This document shows, piece by piece, positions 4,745 to 9,386 of a DNA stretch of 9,386 nucleotides; the first letter of the stretch is position 1, and every line of letters begins with the position of its first letter. A program made the translations under genes and the position numbers. This DNA is from Pyrobaculum sp. GTDB taxonomy: Archaea; Thermoproteota; Thermoprotei; Thermoproteales; Thermoproteaceae. The stretch spans positions 1 to 9,386 of the forward strand of contig WYEI01000167.1 in NCBI GenBank assembly GCA_009903905.1, given 5' to 3'. The notes below the pieces were generated by a model, which saw nothing but the letters and a program-made list of their open reading frames with translations, was not told the DNA's origin and did not search any database.

Positions 4745-7700
4745 ATGGGGATGTGGCGTAGACGCGGAAAAGCCGCCTCAGCCCGGCTCTCGGCGGCGCC
4801 GTACTCCGTGTATCATGGGCTGTATTCGGAGGCTGTGGTTTCCTCCACCGCCTCCGCCGTGGCGCTTGTGGAGGTAGGTCGGTTTAGAGAGGCTGTTGAG
4901 TATGTGCAGAAGGCGGCTAAGACGCTGTATGAGGGGGCGAGGGAGGTGTTTGAACAGGTTAAGGTCACGGCTCAGCGCCTAGTTGAGCTGTTTGTTGAAG
5001 CCGTCACGAGGGTGCTGGCTTGGATCAACGAGCACAGAGCATACCTCTTCTTGATAGCGGCCGCCGCGGCTGGCGTAGTTGCGTTGTCTTTTGCGTTGAA
5101 TCTGTGGGGTCTTGTGGAGTTGGAGAAGCTGGTGCATGCCGCCGTGGGTGCGCCGTTTGTGGCTGGGCTGGCGGATACAGGTGGGAAGGCGGCGGAGAGG
5201 TTTAAGACGCTGGCCGAGAGGTGGAGGGTGGATGAGAATGAGAAGCAGAAGATAGAAGAGATCATTAACGAGGTCATCAACGCCCCTCTGAAGGGAGAGA
5301 GGCTGTTTTCGAAGTTGACAAGATTGGAGAATCTGTCACCGCCACTCGCGGAGCTGAGAAAGGCGTTGAAGCATGTCAAGGGCGAGGTGGTGCAAGACGC
5401 CGCGGTGGCCGCGGCGCTAGTACTCTACAAGACTCTTGTGAAAAACGCCGAGGCCATCGGGGAGTGGGCTGGGTGGTACAAGTGGGCGAGGGGTCTGGTT
5501 GAGAGGCAGGTGTTCACTGTGACGGCAGAAGAGGTGAAGAAACTCAGCGGGTCGCAGAGGGGGCTTGAGGAGGTGGCGGAGGAGGTGATAGAGGAGCTGA
5601 ACAGGGTGTTGGTGTTGTACTCGCAGAGCGACTTCTATAAGGAGAGGCCCGACCTCCTCAACAAGCTCAAGCAACACCTGGAGGTGGACTTTGGCGAGGC
5701 GGAGGGGCTGGCCGAGGCGAGGAGCGACGAGCTCTCTGAATTTGGAGGCGTCAATATGGGGACTAAGGTCTACGCCGCCCTTCTCTCCGCGGCGAGAGGC
5801 GGGATATACGGACACATCGCCACGTTATTTATGGGTGAGGGGGCTCTGGCGGATATAGTGATGTCGGCGCCCGTGACAGCCTACGAGAAGGCCAGGAAGA
5901 TCGCCGGAGCGCGCGGAGAGACTGTTGACCCGTCCCGCTCGCGTAGGAGGGCGAAGGCTGGGGGGATTGCTGGGGGGCGCGGCGGGGCTGTGGATCTGCC
6001 GCATGTGGAGGCGGCTGATTGGGGGGACAGGGCCGCTTCTGTGCTTCTGCGGTTCTTAATCGGATACGGCGAGATAGATCCGCAACTCTTGAGCGGAGCC
6101 GGCGAGGTGAGTCTCAAGTTTAGACTCGTCAAGAAAGACGGCAAGAAAGACGACGAGAAGAAACGCGTCGAGGGGGGCGTCGAGAGGGGGTTCCAGGTGT
6201 TTAGGGCCTACGGCGGCGTTGAGGCGCCTGTCGGCGAGCTGTGGATAGGGGACGTGGCTTACTTCAAGATCGGCAAAGAGGAGCTGAGGCGTCTCGTGGA
6301 GGAGGCGAGGAAGACGGCGCCAGACCTCTCGGGGATGGACACGTCGCGGCAGTACGTAGAGTGGCGCGCCACAGACGTGACGACCGTCAAAAGACAGATA
6401 GTGGCTGGCACAGTTCATTCTTGGCAGTTGAGGTGGTACTTCGGCCTCCTCGGCGGGCCGAAGTCATTCAGCGGCAGTGCTAGCGTCACGAAGGAGGGCA
6501 TCAAGCTCTTCGTCACTGCGTATTGGCCTCGCGAAAGTGAGAACCAGATCTTGAAGAAGAGCAGTTGGCTGGAGTCTCTGCTAGGCCATACCGTTAACAA
6601 CTGGCGGGAGCTGGTAGACGCAATAAACTGGAGCTGGGTTTTGAAGAGGGTTGAGGAGCTGATCGGCGCATTGAAGCCCTGGATAGGCCACGAGAGTGCT
6701 AACGACGCAGAGAGGGAGGGGTTAGTGAGGAGGATGTTGGGCGAGCTGGAGCTCCTTGCCAACTTCGCCGAGGCGAGGAGGGGCATGGATGACGGTAGGT
6801 GGAAAGAGGTGAGAGCTGTGAGGCTGGAGGAGGCGGTGGAGGCGTTGAGCGGCGGGAGGATAAAGGGCGATCACGCCAAAGGGCTGGCCCAGGTGATTAT
6901 CTACTACGCCGAGGGGCATAAGAAAAAAGCAGAGGGGCTCATCGAAGACCTAGCTAAAGTGGTCGGCGTCTCTAGAGAGGAGGTGCAGGGCGTCGTTGAA
7001 CGCGTTCTCAGCGGTGAGGATCCCTATGTGTACTGCCTCGCTAGGGACTGCGCTAGGGATGAGATGGTGAGGAAGTTCGTCGCACCAGCCCTAGAGCTGA
7101 TAATGTTGGACAAGGCGCTGAACGACAACGACGAGTTCAAAAAAGAGGAGGCGTTACTGTACTTCGGCGAGATGTATGCAACTGCGGTGGCGGGAGACGG
7201 CTCCGCGGGGCAGAGGAGTGTCGTGTTAGCCGTCGGTGGGGAGCTGGGCGGAGGCGCCGCGCTCCTACGCCTAGCCACGTTGCATCTGTTCAACCAGCTC
7301 CTGCCCGACGAGCTGAAATTTGGCGTACGGACGTACGTGGAGAGGGACAGATATTACTACATAGCCGCCCATGGTGAGAACGCAACGAAGCTTAAGCGAC
7401 TCCTCGCAGTGACGGCACCCTCAGCCGGCGGAGGGTATTTAAGCGAAAAGTTCAAGAAATTCATGAAGGAGGCACGGGTAGAGGTGCGGCTCGACAACAT
7501 AAGGCTGACTCCAAGCGGCCGCGTCGCCGCCGACTTGACCATATCTGAGGGAGGCGCCGCCGTGAAGTACTACTTGTATCTGCAGAACAGTATCTTGCTC
7601 GATTTCCAATCGACGGACCGGAGCCGCGCCGAGCTCGCGGCACGCCTACTAAGGCTGGCGGGCGTCAGCGCAGAGGTGAGTAAGGCGGGCAATAGAGGCG

Positions 7701-8659
7701 TGTGGCACGTCGTAGCCACCACCGACATGCTTGCGGCCGGGCGCGAGGAGCTTAGAAACGCCCTCGCAGAGATCGTTAGGAAAGCCGTAGAGAGAGGCTG
7801 GATGGATGAGAAGAAGGCGGAGTTCTGGCTTAAGAAGCTGGAGAGGGGGCGCACGGTGAGGGAGGGCTTGCCCAAGTACCTTGTGCGGCTGGACAAGGGC
7901 GCTCTTGAGGTCACATTCGGCTCTCCCAACCCCAACAGCATAACACGGGAGACACAACGGCTTAAGGAAATGGGTCTCGTGGAGGACTGGCACTTCACAG
8001 TCAAGATGCCTGAGGAGGACCGCAACGGCTACCTGTATATCCCCAGGGAGGGCTTGGCGTACGCCGCATGGCTCTCCGTAAAGGGCTCTGAGAAGCAACG
8101 GGAGCTAGCGACTAAGTTTGTAAGCTACATATTGGAGAGGGCCAGGGAGGAGGGCGAAGACGTGTACAGAAAGGCCTTGGAGGTCGTGGAGGAGGGCAGG
8201 GCTAGGGGCTCCCTAACGCTGAAGGGCTTTGAGAAGAAGGTTGAGGTGAACGGCAAGACATATGTCGTGAAGGTGAAAGGCGGAGAAGCCGTTGAGGAGG
8301 ACAGAGGCGGCAGGAAGTTGCTGAGGATGAGGATCACGGCGGAGGTGGGCCGCGTAGAGGGCGAGCACATTGTAGACCCCGTGGTGCGTGAGTACAAGAT
8401 AACATACGGCAGGTATGGAGCCGACAACGCGGCAGTGGGCTACGCCGTGGCGAAGGCCAGCGCCCCCGGCGGCAGGGAGGCAGACGCAGAGAGATTTTCT
8501 GCGCTGATCGAAGCCCTCACGGGGAGGAGGCCGGGAGTGTACCGCACGAGGGACGGCAAGATAAAGATGATGTGCTACGGGGAGCACCTAGAAGACTTCA
8601 GGCGCTACGCCGAACTCACAGACGCCATAGAGGAGTGGCTCAGGAAGACGAGGCGGTGA
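4745..8659 (+). CDS. Giant PaRep2b-family protein with an N-terminal membrane-anchored extension
   Basis: This intact 1304-residue protein belongs to PaRep2b, a variable-length family of unknown function expanded in Pyrobaculum. Residues 1-100 are basic then helical. Residues about 100-122 (YLFLIAAAAAGVVALSFALN...) form one probable membrane helix. Residues 123-380 are charged helices, followed by a Gly/Arg-rich linker (about 387-419). The family core runs from about 420 to the end, with recognisable blocks HSWQLRWYFGLLGG (558-571), FAEARRGMDDG (684-694), FVAPALELIMLDKALND (778-794), GGAALLRLATLHLF (836-849) and YAAWLSV (1106-1112). Residues 807-820 (FGEMYATAVAGDGS) resemble a LAGLIDADG-type motif. 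A C-x4-C pair lies at 764/769. ATG at 4745 is chosen; a TTG at 4727, right after an in-frame stop, would add six residues. Its stop lies 29 bases before the csl4 ATG. There are no internal stops or frameshifts. Function is unknown. Confidence 0.88.
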   Translation: MGMWRRRGKAASARLSAAPYSVYHGLYSEAVVSSTASAVALVEVGRFREAVEYVQKAAKTLYEGAREVFEQVKVTAQRLVELFVEAVTRVLAWINEHRAYLFLIAAAAAGVVALSFALNLWGLVELEKLVHAAVGAPFVAGLADTGGKAAERFKTLAERWRVDENEKQKIEEIINEVINAPLKGERLFSKLTRLENLSPPLAELRKALKHVKGEVVQDAAVAAALVLYKTLVKNAEAIGEWAGWYKWARGLVERQVFTVTAEEVKKLSGSQRGLEEVAEEVIEELNRVLVLYSQSDFYKERPDLLNKLKQHLEVDFGEAEGLAEARSDELSEFGGVNMGTKVYAALLSAARGGIYGHIATLFMGEGALADIVMSAPVTAYEKARKIAGARGETVDPSRSRRRAKAGGIAGGRGGAVDLPHVEAADWGDRAASVLLRFLIGYGEIDPQLLSGAGEVSLKFRLVKKDGKKDDEKKRVEGGVERGFQVFRAYGGVEAPVGELWIGDVAYFKIGKEELRRLVEEARKTAPDLSGMDTSRQYVEWRATDVTTVKRQIVAGTVHSWQLRWYFGLLGGPKSFSGSASVTKEGIKLFVTAYWPRESENQILKKSSWLESLLGHTVNNWRELVDAINWSWVLKRVEELIGALKPWIGHESANDAEREGLVRRMLGELELLANFAEARRGMDDGRWKEVRAVRLEEAVEALSGGRIKGDHAKGLAQVIIYYAEGHKKKAEGLIEDLAKVVGVSREEVQGVVERVLSGEDPYVYCLARDCARDEMVRKFVAPALELIMLDKALNDNDEFKKEEALLYFGEMYATAVAGDGSAGQRSVVLAVGGELGGGAALLRLATLHLFNQLLPDELKFGVRTYVERDRYYYIAAHGENATKLKRLLAVTAPSAGGGYLSEKFKKFMKEARVEVRLDNIRLTPSGRVAADLTISEGGAAVKYYLYLQNSILLDFQSTDRSRAELAARLLRLAGVSAEVSKAGNRGVWHVVATTDMLAAGREELRNALAEIVRKAVERGWMDEKKAEFWLKKLERGRTVREGLPKYLVRLDKGALEVTFGSPNPNSITRETQRLKEMGLVEDWHFTVKMPEEDRNGYLYIPREGLAYAAWLSVKGSEKQRELATKFVSYILERAREEGEDVYRKALEVVEEGRARGSLTLKGFEKKVEVNGKTYVVKVKGGEAVEEDRGGRKLLRMRITAEVGRVEGEHIVDPVVREYKITYGRYGADNAAVGYAVAKASAPGGREADAERFSALIEALTGRRPGVYRTRDGKIKMMCYGEHLEDFRRYAELTDAIEEWLRKTRR

Positions 8660-8680
8660 GACACCTGGACGGCATCAAAG

Positions 8681-8688
8681 ATTTATAC
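8681..8688 (+). promoter_or_regulatory. TATA-like box next to the csl4 start
   Basis: ATTTATAC lies directly before the ATG at 8689. If it works as a TATA box, transcription would begin near 8707-8711, which suits a leaderless start at the in-frame GTG at 8707 rather than the ATG. It gives csl4 a possible promoter independent of the PaRep2b gene. Confidence 0.4.
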
Positions 8689-9243
8689 ATGCGCCCAACG
8701 GCGCGTGTGAAGAAGACCGTGGTCACCCCAGGGGAGACTTTGGCATATGTGGAGGAGTTCGAGGTTAAGGGCTCTGCCTACAGCGTAGACTACAGGTATC
8801 TATCCTCCGTGTTGGGCGTGGCGGCTTTTGACGAGAAGACGCACATAGCCGTGGTGAGACCGCTGAAAGACCCGGCGATACCCCCGCCCGGCTCTGTGGC
8901 GTATTGCCAAGTGACCGGAAAGGGGAGGAGGGCCTACCAGCTTAGGTGCTTCGCCGTCGAGGGGCAGAGGGGCCCCGTCGATCTCAAATACGCCTTCACC
9001 GGAATCTTGCCGTACTTCTTCGCAGACGGGGAGCTGGGCATAGGAGACTACATACGGGCGAAGGTCGTCTCGACCTACGGCCCGCCGCTGGTGGTGAGCA
9101 TACGCGGAGCCACCTACGGCTCTGTGTTGTCCCGTTGCCCCCACTGCGGCTCCGTGTTGAAGAGGCGCGGGATGGCTCTCTACTGCCCCAACTGCTCCAC
9201 TGAAGTAAGGCGGAAAATAGCTGCTGGGCACTACACTGCATAA
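8689..9243 (+). CDS. csl4: Exosome complex subunit Csl4 (S1 domain and zinc ribbon)
   Basis: Csl4 is one of the RNA-binding cap subunits of the archaeal exosome, which degrades and trims RNA from the 3' end in the cytoplasm. Counting 184 residues from the ATG at 8689, residues 10-60 form the N-terminal domain beginning TVVTPGETLAYVEEFEVKG. Residues about 65-140 form the S1-type OB fold (PPPGSVAYCQV, GDYIRAKVVST). The C-terminal zinc ribbon has Cys150, Cys153, Cys166 and Cys169 (CPHCGSVL...YCPNCSTE), followed by RRKIA near the end as in other archaeal Csl4 proteins. All four metal ligands are intact. An in-frame GTG at 8707 (giving 178 residues, MKKTVVTPGE) is a serious alternative start because of the TATA-like sequence at 8681. 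It follows the PaRep2b stop by 29 bases, but its function points to the housekeeping genes to the left. Confidence 0.94.
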   Translation: MRPTARVKKTVVTPGETLAYVEEFEVKGSAYSVDYRYLSSVLGVAAFDEKTHIAVVRPLKDPAIPPPGSVAYCQVTGKGRRAYQLRCFAVEGQRGPVDLKYAFTGILPYFFADGELGIGDYIRAKVVSTYGPPLVVSIRGATYGSVLSRCPHCGSVLKRRGMALYCPNCSTEVRRKIAAGHYTA

Positions 9244-9251
9244 CTTTTAAA
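9244..9251 (+). promoter_or_regulatory. TATA-like box for the gene starting at 9271
   Basis: CTTTTAAA lies immediately after the csl4 stop and is centred about 24 bases upstream of the GTG at 9271, matching the spacing seen for other genes in this window. A second similar box, CTTTTATA at 9261-9268, would instead fit a start near the in-frame ATG at 9295. Confidence 0.45.
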
Positions 9252-9270
9252 CCCAGTACACTTTTATACC

Positions 9271-9386
9271 GTGGACACGGTTCTGAAGGAGCTGATGCAA
9301 CACTGGCGCCACTTCGTCGATACAGACATCGCGAAGGCCTACAGAGAAGAGGTGGCCAAGTTCGAGCGGTGGGTTAGAGAGATGGG
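9271..9386 (+). CDS. Start of an unrecognised gene, truncated by window edge
   Basis: An open frame starts with GTG at 9271 and continues to the window end without a stop, giving 38 full codons: residues 1-20 are MDTVLKELMQHWRHFVDTDI, then AKAYREEVAKFERWVREM. The visible part looks like two charged helices rich in Trp and Phe, with no signal peptide. In-frame ATG at 9295 is an alternative start; AAGGAG just before it lies only 3 bases away, close for a ribosome binding site. It follows csl4 by 27 bases in the same direction, so it may share its regulation. Too little is present to name a family. Confidence 0.6.
   Translation, partial: MDTVLKELMQHWRHFVDTDIAKAYREEVAKFERWVREM

Noticed and set aside
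7570..8098. Long minus-strand frames opposite the PaRep2b gene
   Set aside because: Ser/Arg/Leu-rich products with no family resemblance, fully inside a conserved plus-strand coding region.

Overview
The window looks like chromosomal DNA from a hyperthermophilic crenarchaeon of the Thermoproteales, most likely Pyrobaculum or a close relative. Four things point there: archaeal information-processing genes (RNA polymerase subunit Rpo11, the Nep1 rRNA methyltransferase, the exosome subunit Csl4); many GTG starts preceded by A/T-rich TATA-like boxes about 23-26 bases upstream, as in leaderless archaeal transcripts; very short spacers; and a giant gene of the PaRep2b family, known chiefly from Pyrobaculum. 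The species cannot be named from this sequence. No rRNA, tRNA, CRISPR array or insertion sequence was seen.

Left part (1-4131, all on the minus strand). A four-gene run reads DUF2067-type protein (3535-4131), rpo11/rpoL (3257-3526), nep1 (2595-3260) and a TIM-barrel protein resembling sugar-phosphate isomerases (1849-2598). Junctions are 8 bases apart or overlap by 4 bases, so this is almost certainly one operon with a promoter near 4156. It is followed by a secreted subtilisin-type protease (608-1798) with its own promoter, then the N-terminal 189 codons of an aconitase/LeuC-superfamily large subunit (568 to the window edge).

Middle part (4132-8688). A divergent pair lies between the operon and csl4: an unrecognised small protein on the minus strand (4249-4680) and a 1304-residue PaRep2b-type protein on the plus strand (4745-8659). 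The large protein has a helical N-terminal region with one probable membrane helix, a glycine/arginine linker, and the PaRep2b core. Within the core, a helix ending in Ala-Gly-Asp-Gly, followed by beta-alpha-beta-beta units, resembles a LAGLIDADG half-domain; this is inference only. The pair looks like an accessory insertion into a housekeeping neighbourhood.

Right part (8689-9386, plus strand). csl4 (8689-9243) is intact with a four-cysteine zinc ribbon. A new gene starts at 9271 and runs off the window. The housekeeping genes on both sides serve transcription (Rpo11), ribosome maturation (Nep1) and RNA processing/decay (Csl4), a grouping common in archaea. Longer stretches of the window are all coding; the longest non-coding stretch is 117 bases.
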